Both the position numbers and the translations under genes were made by a program. DNA of 64,000 bases from assembly GCF_020037025.1 (NCBI RefSeq), contig NZ_JAIQLH010000056.1, forward strand, positions 1 through 64,000, read 5' to 3'. The stretch comes from Streptomyces huiliensis. GTDB taxonomy: Bacteria > Actinomycetota > Actinomycetes > Streptomycetales > Streptomycetaceae. Under the pieces are notes generated by a model, which was not told the origin of the DNA, searched no databases, and worked only from the letters and a program-made list of their open reading frames with translations. Shown here piece by piece: positions 25,319-34,766 of the stretch (position 1 is its first letter; the number at the start of each line of letters is the position of its first letter).

Positions 25319-25349
25319 TACAACTTCCACTTCAGTTGTACTATACAAC
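25319..25349. promoter_or_regulatory. MarR-type operator in the divergent promoter
   Basis: Three half-sites lie in an AT-rich patch: TACAAC (25319-25324), GTTGTA (25335-25340) and TACAAC (25344-25349). The last two form the palindrome GTTGTA-CTA-TACAAC, and the first two form a wider inverted repeat TACAACT(N8)AGTTGTA. Its place between the membrane-protein and marR starts suggests shared control. Confidence 0.75.
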
Positions 25350-25372
25350 CAAATGGGAAGGAAGGGTCCCCC

Positions 25373-25807
25373 GTGTCACACCGAGCCGAACACCTCGACA
25401 CCATCCAGCGCGAGCTGACCGCCTTCGCGCGCCGCGCCCGCGCCGCGGCGGCCCGGCTCCACCCCGAGCTGTCCCTGGTCTCGTACACCCTGCTCGCCCA
25501 CCTCCAGGACCAGCGGGGCTGCCGGGCCACCGACCTCGCCGCGCACTACCTGCTCGACAAGTCGACGGTCAGCCGGCAGGTGGCGGGCCTGGAGCGGCTG
25601 GGACTCGTCGAACGCCGCGCCGACCCCGACGACCAGCGGGTGCAGGTGCTGCACCTCACCGACCGCGGCACCGAGGTCCTGGACCAGGTCGCGGCCAGCC
25701 GCCGCACCGCCTTCGAGAACCGCCTCGCCGAATGGGACGAGACCGACCTCGCCCGCTTCGCCGGCTACCTGCTGCGCTACAACGCCTCCGGAGCGGAACA
25801 GGATTGA
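25373..25807 (+). CDS. MarR family transcriptional regulator
   Basis: A 144-residue winged-helix protein. The DNA-binding region reads SYTLLAHLQDQRGCRATDLAAHYLLDKSTVSRQVAGLERLGLVERRADPDDQRVQVLHLTDRG, with the wing at RADPDDQR. GTG 25373 is preferred, with a GGAAGG-like site upstream; an ATG at 25307 would place the operator inside the gene. It is divergent from the membrane protein gene over a palindrome, the usual arrangement for a repressor of an efflux function. Confidence 0.88.
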   Translation: MSHRAEHLDTIQRELTAFARRARAAAARLHPELSLVSYTLLAHLQDQRGCRATDLAAHYLLDKSTVSRQVAGLERLGLVERRADPDDQRVQVLHLTDRGTEVLDQVAASRRTAFENRLAEWDETDLARFAGYLLRYNASGAEQD

Positions 25808-25954
25808 CCGGCGGCCCGCCAACGCACCGAGCGGGCCCACCGACCGGCCAGGCTCACCAACCGAGCAGGCCCACCGAGAGATACGACACAGGAACGCCCC
25901 GGCGTCCCGCCCACCGTCAGAAGTACAGACAAGACCGGAAGCGGATACAAAGAA

Positions 25955-25990
25955 GAACGGGCCCCGTCGTTTTCACGACGAGGCCCGTTC
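25955..25990 (-). terminator. Rho-independent terminator of tRNA-Leu
   Basis: A 15-base stem (GAACGGGCC with CGTCG, one mismatch) around a TTTTCA loop lies seven bases past the tRNA 3' end. On the minus strand it is followed by TTCTTTG. It may also stop transcription from marR. Confidence 0.8.
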
Positions 25991-25996
25991 TCACGG

Positions 25997-26080
25997 TGCG
26001 CGAGGGGGGAGTTGAACCCCCACGCCCTTTCGGGCACTGGAACCTGAATCCAGCGCGTCTGCCTATTCCGCCACCCGCGC
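25997..26080 (-). tRNA. tRNA-Leu (anticodon CAG)
   Basis: An 84-base class II tRNA. The acceptor GCGCGGG pairs with CTCGCGC (one G-U pair), discriminator A, CCA not encoded. Anticodon loop TTCAGGT gives CAG at 26044-26046 on the plus map. The long variable arm (GTGCCCGAAAGGGCGT) and the T-loop GTTCAACTC confirm leucine. Confidence 0.95.
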
Positions 26081-26491
26081 ATTGGGTGTGTCCTCCGGCT
26101 TCCGCTCCCCCTCCGGACTTCCGTCCGGTTCGCGGTGCGTCCGCCTTCCGACATGCAGAACATTAGCACGCTTCGGAGGGTGCCTTCACACCCGTGATCC
26201 ACCCGACCGCCCCCGGCCGCCCCCGAGCGCTCTCGCCCGCCCTCGACAGGTCCCCGGGGGTACCGGCGAGGACCCCGCCGGTTGCGGGACACTGGCCTCC
26301 GGGCGCCTCTACGATCCCCCGTGAGGGAACGCGGAGGGAACGCGGAGGAAACCGGAGCGGCCATGGCGACACTCGTCACTCCTGGCGCCGAAGGGGAACC
26401 AGCCGTTTTCCCGGCGCGTGGATACGATCAGTAAGCAGTATCAGGAACGGCACCGGGCATCACAGGCGTCACCGAGGGAAGGAGGTGCCCC
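26081..26491. other. Intergenic region between tRNA-Leu and fhaA
   Basis: No gene was recognised in these 411 bases. It contains an inverted repeat CTCCGGACTTCCGTCCGG near 26,115, three direct copies of a GAGGGAACGCG-like unit at 26323-26355, and a possible -10 TACGAT at 26423-26428 for the fhaA transcript, without a good -35. Confidence 0.5.
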
Positions 26492-27367
26492 GTGGGAGTA
26501 CTGAAGCGCTTCGAGCAGCGACTCGAAGGTCTCGTGAACGGCACCTTTGCCAAGGTGTTCAAGTCCGAGGTCCAGCCCGTGGAGATCGCGGGGGCACTCC
26601 AGCGCGAGTGCGACAACAACGCCACCATCTGGAACCGTGACCGCACGGTCGTTCCCAACGACTTCATCGTGGAGCTGAGCGGCCCGGACTACGAGCGGCT
26701 CAGCCCCTACTCCGGCCAGTTGGGCGACGAGCTGGCCGGCATGGTCCGCGACTACGCGAAGCAGCAGCGGTACACCTTCATGGGGACCATCCAGGTCCAC
26801 CTGGAGAAGGCGGACGACCTCGACACCGGGCTCTACCGCGTCCGCAGCCGCACCCTCGCGGCCAGCGAGTCCCAGGAGCCCCAGGCACAGCAGGGCCCGC
26901 AAGGCCCGCAGGCCCCCCACACTCCGTACGGCGGCGGCGCCCCCCGGAGCGCCCCCTCCCCGGCCACCCAGGGCGGCGGCTACCCGCCGCAGCCCACGGG
27001 TGCCCCGCCCATGCCGTCGTCCCCGCCGCCCGGCGCGGCCCGTCCCCAGCCCCGCGCGGGCGGGCCGGGAGCCGGCGCGGCGGAGCGGACACGGCGCTGG
27101 ATCGAGATCAACGGTGCCCGGCACCAGATCTCCCGTCCGACGCTGGTGCTGGGCCGCAGCACCGAGGCGGACGTCCGAATCGACGACCCCGGCGTCTCCC
27201 GGCGGCACTGCGAGATCCGGGTCGGCACCCCCGCGACCATCCAGGACCTGGGGTCGACCAACGGCATCGTGGTGGACGGCCAGCACACCACGCGCGCTAC
27301 GCTCCGCGACGGCTCGCGGATCGTCGTGGGCAGCACCACCATCGTTTATCGGCAAGCCGAAGGGTGA
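26492..27367 (+). CDS. fhaA: FhaA: DUF3662 and FHA domain protein
   Basis: A 291-residue regulator of cell-wall synthesis. Residues 1-115 are the DUF3662 domain (GVLKRFEQRLEGLVNGTFAKVFKSEVQPVEIAGAL). A Pro/Gln/Gly-rich linker spans about 130-195. The C-terminal FHA domain has LVLGRSTEADVRIDDPGVSRRHCEIRV and DLGSTNGIVVDG, which bind phosphothreonine. GTG 26492 has GGAGG six bases upstream. It opens the fhaA-fhaB-pstP-ftsW-pbpA operon; in mycobacteria FhaA binds phosphorylated MviN. Confidence 0.95.
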   Translation: MGVLKRFEQRLEGLVNGTFAKVFKSEVQPVEIAGALQRECDNNATIWNRDRTVVPNDFIVELSGPDYERLSPYSGQLGDELAGMVRDYAKQQRYTFMGTIQVHLEKADDLDTGLYRVRSRTLAASESQEPQAQQGPQGPQAPHTPYGGGAPRSAPSPATQGGGYPPQPTGAPPMPSSPPPGAARPQPRAGGPGAGAAERTRRWIEINGARHQISRPTLVLGRSTEADVRIDDPGVSRRHCEIRVGTPATIQDLGSTNGIVVDGQHTTRATLRDGSRIVVGSTTIVYRQAEG

Positions 27368-27377
27368 AGCGGGGGCA

Positions 27378-27923
27378 ATGTCAGAGCTGACCCTCACGGT
27401 CATGCGGTTGGGTTTCCTCGCCGTACTGTGGCTGTTCGTCATCGTGGCCGTGCAGGTCATTCGCAGTGATCTGTTCGGTACCCGGGTGACCGCGCGCGGC
27501 TCGCGCCGCGGCGGCGACGGACGTCCGGCGCAGCGGGCGGCCCAGCAGGCCACCCCGCCGCCGCAGCGCCAGCAGCAGTCCGGCGGGCGTCGGGGCGCGG
27601 GGCGCGCCGAGAGCCGCGGCCGCCGCGGCGCACCCACCAAGCTGGTGATCTCGGAGGGCACGCTCACCGGCACCACGGTGGCCCTTCAGGGCCAGACCAT
27701 CACCCTCGGCCGCGCCCACGACTCGACGATCGTGCTGGATGACGACTACGCCTCCAGCCGGCATGCCAGGATCTATCCGGACCGCGACGGCCGCTGGATC
27801 GTCGAGGACCTCGGTTCGACCAACGGCACGTATCTGGACCGGACCCGGCTGACCACCCCGACCCCGATCCCGCTCGGCGCGCCGATCCGCATCGGCAAGA
27901 CCGTCATCGAGCTGCGGAAGTAG
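27378..27923 (+). CDS. fhaB: FhaB (FipA-type) membrane-anchored FHA domain protein
   Basis: A 181-residue protein with one N-terminal membrane helix (VMRLGFLAVLWLFVIVAVQVI), a basic Gln/Arg-rich linker (about 40-85) and a C-terminal FHA domain: ITLGRAHDSTIVLDDDYASSRHARIY, DLGSTNGTYLD. It docks phosphorylated partners of the PknB pathway at the membrane and links division proteins to kinase signals in relatives. It starts ten bases after fhaA. Confidence 0.95.
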   Translation: MSELTLTVMRLGFLAVLWLFVIVAVQVIRSDLFGTRVTARGSRRGGDGRPAQRAAQQATPPPQRQQQSGGRRGAGRAESRGRRGAPTKLVISEGTLTGTTVALQGQTITLGRAHDSTIVLDDDYASSRHARIYPDRDGRWIVEDLGSTNGTYLDRTRLTTPTPIPLGAPIRIGKTVIELRK

Positions 27924-27998
27924 TAGGACCATGACGACCGGAGGGTGGGCAGCGAGGTGGGCAAGGGGCTGTACCCGGAGCCGACGGGCGAGGTGCGC

Positions 27999-29558
27999 AT
28001 GAGTCTGACACTGCGTTTCGCCGCCGGATCGCACAAGGGCATGATCCGGGAAGGCAACGAGGACTCCGGTTACGCCGGCCCCCGGCTGCTCGCCATCGCC
28101 GACGGCATGGGCGGCCAGGCCGCGGGCGAGGTGGCCAGCTCCGAGGTGATCTCCACCCTGGTGACGCTGGACGACGACGTCCCGGGGTCGGACCTCCTCA
28201 CCTCGCTCGGCACCGCCGTCCACCGCGCCAACGAGCAGTTGCGCGTGATGGTCGAGGAGGACCCGCAGCTGGAGGGCATGGGCACCACGCTCACCGCCCT
28301 GCTGTGGACGGGTCAGCGGCTCGGCCTCGTCCACGTCGGCGACTCCCGCGCGTACCTGCTGCGGGACGGCGTCCTCACGCAGATCACCCAGGACCACACC
28401 TGGGTGCAGCGGCTGGTGGACGAGGGCCGGATCACCGAGGAGGAGGCCACCACCCACCCGCAGCGCTCCCTGCTGATGCGCGCGCTGGGCAGTGGCGACC
28501 ACGTCGAGCCCGACCTGTCCATCCGCGAGGTGCGGGCCGGCGACCGCTACCTGATCTGCTCCGACGGCCTCTCCGGCGTCGTCAGCCACGAGACGATCGA
28601 GGAGCGGCTGGCGAGCTACCAGGGCCCGCAGGAGACGGTCCAGGAGCTGATCGAGCTGGCCCTGCGCGGCGGCGGCCCGGACAACGTGACGGTGATCGTC
28701 GCGGACGTCCTGGACGTCGACGGCGGGGACACCCTCGTCGCCCAGCAGCACAGCGACACCCCGGTGGTCGTCGGCGCGGTCGCCGAGAACCAGTTCCCCG
28801 CGGGGGACCACGGCGCCATGCAGACCCCGGCCGGCCGGGCGTCCGAGCTGGGCCGCACCCCGCCGCAGGACCCGGCGGGCGGCTTCGGCCCGCCCGGCAG
28901 CGGTCCGGGCGGCGACGCGGCGCCGGCCGGCGAGTTCGGCGCCTTCCACGACGACTACGACGAGAGCGGCGCGGAGCTCGGCAAGGCCCCCCGGCGCGGG
29001 GGCTGGCTCAAGCGCTCGCTGATCATCGCGGTGGTGCTCGGCGTGGTCGGCGGCGGCCTGTACGGCGGCTACCAGTGGACGCAGACGCAGTACTACCTGG
29101 CGGCCAAGGACGACAACCACGTCGCGCTCTACCAGGGCATCGACCAGGACCTCGCCTGGATCAGCCTCAGCAAGCTGTACCAGGACCACCCCGAGATCGA
29201 ACTCAAGTACCTCCCCGTCGACCAGCGCGGCCGGGTGGAGGACACGATCGCGGTGAGCAGCCGCGCGCAGGCGGAGCAGAAGGTCAAGGACCTCGGCACG
29301 CTGGCGAGCGCCTGCAAGAAGAAGGACGAGCAGCAGAAGGCCGAGCGCCGGCAGCGCGAGAGCCAGAAGCCCGAGACGGCCAAGCCGGACGCGGGGAAGC
29401 CCGACGCCGGGAAGCCGACCCCGGGCAAGCCCAGCACCCCGCCGACCGGCGCGGCGTCGGGCCTCACCCTCCAGGCCGCACCCACTCCGGCGCCCGGTCC
29501 CACCCTCAGCGAGGAAGAGCAGAAAGTGGCAGCGCAGTGCAACGGCCCCCAGCAGTAA
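27999..29558 (+). CDS. pstP: PstP: PP2C-type Ser/Thr protein phosphatase
   Basis: A 519-residue membrane phosphatase. The cytoplasmic PP2C domain (residues about 5-240) has the metal-binding motifs REGNEDSGY, AIADGMGGQAAGE, VGDSRAYLL, LICSDGLSGVV and GGGPDNVTVIV. A disordered linker follows. One helix (SLIIAVVLGVVGGGLYGGY) leads to an extracytoplasmic domain ending in KPDAGKPDAGKP-like repeats. It reverses phosphorylation by PknB. ATG 27999 is where homology starts; GTG 27945 and 27957 would add up to 18 residues and sit nearer a GGAGG. Confidence 0.93.
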   Translation: MSLTLRFAAGSHKGMIREGNEDSGYAGPRLLAIADGMGGQAAGEVASSEVISTLVTLDDDVPGSDLLTSLGTAVHRANEQLRVMVEEDPQLEGMGTTLTALLWTGQRLGLVHVGDSRAYLLRDGVLTQITQDHTWVQRLVDEGRITEEEATTHPQRSLLMRALGSGDHVEPDLSIREVRAGDRYLICSDGLSGVVSHETIEERLASYQGPQETVQELIELALRGGGPDNVTVIVADVLDVDGGDTLVAQQHSDTPVVVGAVAENQFPAGDHGAMQTPAGRASELGRTPPQDPAGGFGPPGSGPGGDAAPAGEFGAFHDDYDESGAELGKAPRRGGWLKRSLIIAVVLGVVGGGLYGGYQWTQTQYYLAAKDDNHVALYQGIDQDLAWISLSKLYQDHPEIELKYLPVDQRGRVEDTIAVSSRAQAEQKVKDLGTLASACKKKDEQQKAERRQRESQKPETAKPDAGKPDAGKPTPGKPSTPPTGAASGLTLQAAPTPAPGPTLSEEEQKVAAQCNGPQQ

Positions 29559-29578
29559 GCCTGTAGGGGGTCAGCGAC

Positions 29579-31009
29579 GTGTCAGCCATCTCACCCATGC
29601 CGAACACCAACACCACCACCGTCAGCACGGCAGGTCAGCCGAGCCGGCGCAACACCGAGTTGCTGCTGCTCGCCTTCGCCGTGATCCTCCCCTGTTTCGC
29701 GTACGCCAACGTGGGCCTGGCGCTGGACGGCGAGATGCCCTCCGGCATGCTCGGCTACGGCATGGGCCTCGGCCTGCTGGCCGGCGTCGGCCACCTCGTG
29801 GTGCGGAAGTTCGCCCCGTACGCCGACCCGCTGCTGCTGCCGCTGGCCACGGTCCTCAACGGGCTGGGGCTGGTCATCATCTGGCGGCTTGACCAGTCGA
29901 AGCGCTTCCAGAAGGTGGCCACGTTCGCCCCGGCGGCCACCAACCAGCTGCTGTTTTCGGCGCTGGGCATCGCGCTGTTCGTCGCGCTGATCATCTTCCT
30001 CAAGGACCACCGGGTCCTCCAGCGCTACACCTACATCTCCATGGCGCTCTCGCTGGTGCTGCTGATCGCCCCGATGTTCTTCCCGTCGGTCAACGGCGCC
30101 CGGATCTGGATCAAGATCCCGGGTCTGGGCACCATCCAGCCGGGTGAGTTCGCCAAGATCGTGCTGGCGGTGTTCTTCGCCGGCTACCTGATGGTCAAAC
30201 GGGATGCGCTCGCCCTGGCCAGCCGCCGGTTCATGGGCATCTACCTGCCACGCGGCCGCGACCTGGGACCGATCCTGGCCGTCTGGGCCTTCAGCATCCT
30301 GATCCTGGTCTTCGAGACCGACCTCGGTACCTCGCTGCTGTTCTTCGGCATGTTCGTCGTGATGCTCTACGTCGCCACCGAGCGCACCAGCTGGATCGTC
30401 TTCGGTCTGCTGATGTCCGCGGCCGGCGCGGTCGGCGTCGCTTCGTTCGAAACCCATGTGCAGCAGCGTGTCCAGGCCTGGCTCGACCCCATGGGTGAGT
30501 TCTTGCTGAGCAAGAAGGGCATCTGGGGCCACTCCGAGCAGTCGATGCAGGCCCTGTGGGCCTTCGGCTCGGGCGGGGTGTCCGGCACCGGCTGGGGCCA
30601 GGGCCACTCCGACCTGATCGGCTTCGCCGCCAACTCCGACTTCATCCTCGCCACCATCGGCGAGGAGCTGGGCCTGGCGGGCCTCATGGCCGTCCTGCTC
30701 ATCTACGGTCTGATCGTGGAGCGCGGTGTGCGCACCTCACTGGCCGCCCGCGACCCGTTCGGCAAACTGCTGGCGATCGGGCTCTCCGGCGCCTTCGCCA
30801 TCCAGGTCTTCGTGGTGGCCGGCGGTGTCACCGGCCTCATCCCGCTGACCGGTATGACCATGCCGTTCATCGCACAGGGCGGATCCTCGGTGATCGCCAA
30901 CTGGGCACTCATCGCGATCCTGATGAAGATCAGTGACGCGGCGCGCAGGCCCGCGCCCGCCCCCGTGACCAATCCAGACGCCGAAATGACCCAGGTGGTC
31001 CGACCGTGA
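29579..31009 (+). CDS. FtsW/RodA/SpoVE family SEDS peptidoglycan glycosyltransferase
   Basis: A 476-residue polytopic protein with about ten membrane helices. Signature regions: VNGARIWIKIPGLGTIQPGEFAKI, the catalytic-region FETDLGTSLLFFGMF with its Asp, and FIAQGGSSVIANW near the C-terminus. SEDS proteins polymerise lipid II together with a class B PBP, here the next gene. It starts at GTG 29579 with GGGGG eight bases upstream. Position before pbpA in the pknB cluster fits the elongation/spore-wall RodA type rather than the dcw FtsW. Confidence 0.92.
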   Translation: MSAISPMPNTNTTTVSTAGQPSRRNTELLLLAFAVILPCFAYANVGLALDGEMPSGMLGYGMGLGLLAGVGHLVVRKFAPYADPLLLPLATVLNGLGLVIIWRLDQSKRFQKVATFAPAATNQLLFSALGIALFVALIIFLKDHRVLQRYTYISMALSLVLLIAPMFFPSVNGARIWIKIPGLGTIQPGEFAKIVLAVFFAGYLMVKRDALALASRRFMGIYLPRGRDLGPILAVWAFSILILVFETDLGTSLLFFGMFVVMLYVATERTSWIVFGLLMSAAGAVGVASFETHVQQRVQAWLDPMGEFLLSKKGIWGHSEQSMQALWAFGSGGVSGTGWGQGHSDLIGFAANSDFILATIGEELGLAGLMAVLLIYGLIVERGVRTSLAARDPFGKLLAIGLSGAFAIQVFVVAGGVTGLIPLTGMTMPFIAQGGSSVIANWALIAILMKISDAARRPAPAPVTNPDAEMTQVVRP

Positions 31010-32466
31010 ACAAGCCCGTGCGCCGGATCGCGATCTTCTGCGGACTCCTCGTCCTCGCACTGATGATCCGCGGCAACTGGCTCCAGTTCGTCAAGGCCGA
31101 CGAGCTCAAGAACGACAAGAACAACATGCGGGTGAACATCGCCCGCTACAGCCAGCCGCGCGGCAACATCATCGTCGACGGCCAGGAGATCACCGGCTCC
31201 GAGGAAGTCAACGGGATCAACTACAAGTACCGGCGCACCTACAAGAACGGCGAGATGTGGGCGCCGGTCACCGGTCTGAGCTCGCAGGTCTACAAGCCCA
31301 CCATGCTGGAGGGCGTCGAGGACAAGATCCTCACCGGTGACGACGACCGGCTGTTCTTCAACCGGACGATCGACATGATCACCGGCAAGGGCAAGAAGGG
31401 CGGTGACGTGATCACCACCCTCAACTCCAAGGCACAAGAGGCCGCCTTCAAGGGGCTGGGCAACAAGAAGGGCGCCGTGGCCGCTCTGGACCCTCGCACC
31501 GGCAAGGTCCTGGCCCTGGCCTCCACGCCGTCGTACGATCCCTCGACGGTCGCCGGGGCCAACAACGGCGCTGCCTGGGAGAAGCTCAGCAAGGACGACA
31601 AGAACAAGCCGATGCTCAACCGGGCGCTGCGGGAGACCTACCCGCCCGGTTCGACGTTCAAGGTCGTCACCGCCGCGGCGGCGTTGGAGAACAAGCTCTA
31701 CAAGGACGTCGACGAGAAGACCAACTCGCCGAAGGGCTGGACGCTGCCCGACACGCAGAACCTGAAGCTGCCCAACGAGACGACGATGCCCTGCGACAAC
31801 GTCTCGATGCGCGCCGCCCTCCAGTGGTCCTGCAACAGCGTCTTCGGCAAGATCAGCGCCGACCTGGGCAACCAGAAGATGATCGAGCAGGCCGACAAGT
31901 TCGGCTTCAACAGCGACGACCTGACGATCCCGGTCGGCGTCTCCAAGAGCGTCTACCCCAAGGACAACCGCCCGCAGAACGCCATGGCGGGCATCGGCCA
32001 GGCGTCCAACCGCGCCACCCCGCTCCAGATGGCCATGGTGGCCGCCGCGATCGCCAACAACGGCAAGCTCATGGAGCCGTACATGGTGGACAAGCTGCGC
32101 GCGCCCAACCTGAACGTCATCGAGACGCACCAGCCCAAGGAGATGAGCCGGCCGCTCAGCCCGGAGCACGCCCAGACGCTGCAGAGCGCGATGGAGACGG
32201 TCGTCGAGGAGGGCACCGGTACGTCGGCGAAGATCGACGACGTCAAGGTCGGCGGCAAGACGGGTACCGCCCAGCACGGCGTGGACAACAGCGGCAACCC
32301 CTACGCGTGGTTCATCTCCTACGCCAAGAAGGGGGACGGCTCGCCGGTCGCCGTCGCGGTCGTCATCGAGGGCTCGAACACCATGCGTGACGACATCGCG
32401 GGCGGCAAGCTGGCCGCGCCCATCGCCAAGAGCGTCATGGAGGCGGTGCTCAAGACCTCGAAGTGA
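31006..32466 (+). CDS. pbpA: PbpA: class B penicillin-binding protein (peptidoglycan transpeptidase)
   Basis: A 486-residue transpeptidase with one N-terminal anchor (IAIFCGLLVLALMIRGNW), a dimerisation/pedestal domain with PRGNIIVDG, and the penicillin-binding domain. The active-site motifs are YPPGSTFK (Ser216), SCN (Ser275) and KTGT (Lys418). It cross-links glycan strands made by its SEDS partner. GTG 31006 overlaps the upstream stop (GTGA), so the pair is translationally coupled. Confidence 0.95.
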   Translation: MNKPVRRIAIFCGLLVLALMIRGNWLQFVKADELKNDKNNMRVNIARYSQPRGNIIVDGQEITGSEEVNGINYKYRRTYKNGEMWAPVTGLSSQVYKPTMLEGVEDKILTGDDDRLFFNRTIDMITGKGKKGGDVITTLNSKAQEAAFKGLGNKKGAVAALDPRTGKVLALASTPSYDPSTVAGANNGAAWEKLSKDDKNKPMLNRALRETYPPGSTFKVVTAAAALENKLYKDVDEKTNSPKGWTLPDTQNLKLPNETTMPCDNVSMRAALQWSCNSVFGKISADLGNQKMIEQADKFGFNSDDLTIPVGVSKSVYPKDNRPQNAMAGIGQASNRATPLQMAMVAAAIANNGKLMEPYMVDKLRAPNLNVIETHQPKEMSRPLSPEHAQTLQSAMETVVEEGTGTSAKIDDVKVGGKTGTAQHGVDNSGNPYAWFISYAKKGDGSPVAVAVVIEGSNTMRDDIAGGKLAAPIAKSVMEAVLKTSK

Positions 32467-32621
32467 GTCCCGGCACGCACCGGCACCGCGCGCCGGTACC
32501 AGGTACGTATCGGGTGCCGGTCACACCCGGGTGCCGTACGGGACGCCGGGTACGGTAAGCGCGGACAGCACACCGCCGGACCCACGTCGGTGCGGTCGGG
32601 AAGAACGGAAGGGCTGGAGCT

Positions 32622-34688
32622 ATGGAAGAGCCGCGTCGCCTCGGCGGCCGGTACGAGCTGGGCTCGGTGCTCGGCCGTGGTGGCATGGCCGAGGTCTACC
32701 TCGCCCACGACACCCGGCTCGGCCGCACCGTCGCCGTGAAGACGCTCCGGGTGGACCTCGCCCGGGATCCGTCCTTCCAGGCCCGGTTCCGCCGTGAGGC
32801 CCAGTCGGCCGCCTCGCTGAACCACCCGTCCATCGTCGCGGTCTACGACACCGGCGAGGACTACGTGGACGGGGTCTCGATCCCGTACATCGTCATGGAG
32901 TACGTGGACGGGTCCACCCTCCGCGAGCTGCTCCACTCCGGCCGCAAGCTGCTGCCCGAACGTTCCCTCGAAATGACGATCGGGGTGCTCCAGGCGCTGG
33001 AGTACTCCCACCGCGCGGGCATCGTCCACCGGGACATCAAGCCCGCCAACGTCATGCTGACCCGCACCGGCCAGGTCAAGGTCATGGACTTCGGCATCGC
33101 CCGCGCCATGGGTGACGCAGGCATGACGATGACTCAGACGGCGGCCGTGATCGGCACCGCCCAGTACCTCTCCCCCGAGCAGGCCAAGGGCGAGCAGGTC
33201 GACGCCCGGTCCGACCTGTACTCGACGGGCTGCCTGCTCTACGAACTGCTCACGGTCCGGCCGCCGTTCATCGGCGACTCCCCGGTCGCGGTGGCGTACC
33301 AGCACGTCCGCGAGGAGCCCAACCCGCCGAGCACCTTCGACCCCGAGATCACGCCCGAGATGGACGCCATCGTCCTGAAGGCGCTGGTCAAGGACCCGGA
33401 CTACCGGTACCAGTCGGCCGACGAGATGCGCGCCGACATCGAGGCCGCCTTGGAGGGCCGCCCGGTGGCCGCCGCGGCCGGCTACGGCGCCATGGGCGCG
33501 GTCGGCTACGGCGGCGAGGACCAGCCGACCGCCATGCTCGGCCGTCACGACCCGAACGCCGCCGGCCAGACGTCCATGCTGCCGCCCGTGCGGGACGGCG
33601 GGGGCTACGGCGGTGACGGCTACGGCGGCTACGACGACGGCGCGGGCGGGCCCGGCCACGGCGGCAACGGCCGGAAGAAGAGCAGCCTGTCGACGGTGCT
33701 GCTGGTGGTCGCGGGCATCCTGGTGCTCGTCGGCGCGATCTTCATCGGCAAGTCGCTGTTCTCCGGCGACGGCAAGAGCGGCGACGTCACCGTGCCCAAC
33801 CTGATCGGCGAGAAGCTCGACTCCGCCCGGAAGCAGGGCGAGAACGTCGAGCTCAAGGTCGTCGACAGCGGCAAGGCCGTCAACTGCGACGCCGACAAGG
33901 GCAAGGTCTGCGAGCAGGACCCCAAGGCCGGCACCAAGGTCGCGCGGAACAGCGAGGTCAAGGTGTCGCTGTCCAAGGGCCCGGCCAAGGTCGAGGTCCC
34001 CAACGTCCTCCACACCCAGTTCGACGAGGCGAAGAAGACGCTGGAGGACAAGGGCTTCACGGTCCACCGCAAGGAGGAGCAGACCGACGAGGCCGAGGCC
34101 GGCATCGTCATCAAGCAGAACCCGAAGGCGAACGCCCAGGCCGAGAAGGGCGCGGAGGTCACCCTCACGGTCGCCACGGCCGTCCCGACGAAGACCGTCC
34201 CGCCGGTGGTGGGGCAACAGTTCGACGCGGCGAAGAAGCAGCTTGAGGACAACGGCTTCAAGGTGACCCGGAAGGACGTCGACTCCGACGACCCGGCCGG
34301 CCAGGTGACCGCCCAGTCCCCGGAGGGCAGCACGGCGGCCACGCCCGGCACGTCGGTCGAGCTGTCGGTCTCCAAGGGACCGCAGGACGTCCCGGTCCCG
34401 ACGCTGACCAACATGACCGTCAAGGACGCCAGGAAGGCCCTGGAGGACGTCGGCCTCAAGGTCGGGACCATCGCGGGCCCGAACGACGACAAGGCCGTCG
34501 TGTCGTCGACCGTTCCCTTCCCCACCCAGAAGGTGAAGAAGGGGTCCGCGGTCAACCTGATGACCCACGCGCCGCTCCCCGGCACCGACATCGGCGGCGC
34601 CAACCAGGGCGGCGACGACCGGGGGAACCCCGGCGGCGACGACCAGGGCGGCCCCTTCGGCGGCTTCCTCGGCGGACGCCGGCACTGA
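32622..34688 (+). CDS. pknB: PknB: transmembrane Ser/Thr kinase with four PASTA domains
   Basis: A 688-residue Hanks-type kinase. The N-terminal kinase domain has GRGGMAEVY, Lys40 in VAVKTL, HRDIKPANVM (Asp138), DFG (156-158) and GTAQYLSPEQ. A Gly/Tyr-rich juxtamembrane linker precedes one helix (VLLVVAGILVLVGAIFIG, near residue 357). Four extracellular PASTA repeats follow (VTVPNLIGEKLDSARKQG; VEVPNVLHTQFDEAKKTL; TVPPVVGQQFDAAKKQLE; VPVPTLTNMTVKDARKAL) and bind peptidoglycan fragments. It phosphorylates cell-wall and division proteins. The gap of 155 bases after pbpA could hold its own promoter. Confidence 0.96.
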   Translation: MEEPRRLGGRYELGSVLGRGGMAEVYLAHDTRLGRTVAVKTLRVDLARDPSFQARFRREAQSAASLNHPSIVAVYDTGEDYVDGVSIPYIVMEYVDGSTLRELLHSGRKLLPERSLEMTIGVLQALEYSHRAGIVHRDIKPANVMLTRTGQVKVMDFGIARAMGDAGMTMTQTAAVIGTAQYLSPEQAKGEQVDARSDLYSTGCLLYELLTVRPPFIGDSPVAVAYQHVREEPNPPSTFDPEITPEMDAIVLKALVKDPDYRYQSADEMRADIEAALEGRPVAAAAGYGAMGAVGYGGEDQPTAMLGRHDPNAAGQTSMLPPVRDGGGYGGDGYGGYDDGAGGPGHGGNGRKKSSLSTVLLVVAGILVLVGAIFIGKSLFSGDGKSGDVTVPNLIGEKLDSARKQGENVELKVVDSGKAVNCDADKGKVCEQDPKAGTKVARNSEVKVSLSKGPAKVEVPNVLHTQFDEAKKTLEDKGFTVHRKEEQTDEAEAGIVIKQNPKANAQAEKGAEVTLTVATAVPTKTVPPVVGQQFDAAKKQLEDNGFKVTRKDVDSDDPAGQVTAQSPEGSTAATPGTSVELSVSKGPQDVPVPTLTNMTVKDARKALEDVGLKVGTIAGPNDDKAVVSSTVPFPTQKVKKGSAVNLMTHAPLPGTDIGGANQGGDDRGNPGGDDQGGPFGGFLGGRRH

Positions 34689-34697
34689 CGTACGGAC

Positions 34698-34742
34698 GGA
34701 GCCCCGGCACCGTCCTCCTCAGGAGGATGGTGCCGGGGCTCC
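34698..34742. terminator. Bidirectional terminator between pknB and srtE2
   Basis: A near-perfect stem of about 21 base pairs (GGAGCCCCGGCACC then TCCTCCT) closes on a two-base TC centre. It lies between the convergent pknB and sortase genes and would serve both. Confidence 0.85.
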
Positions 34743-34766
34743 GCGCTGTCGCCGTACGGCCCGGGG

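Noticed and set aside
32319..34685. Long minus-strand frame opposite pknB
   Set aside because: Low-complexity Val/Leu/Arg/Asp-rich translation mirroring pknB codons; no motif.
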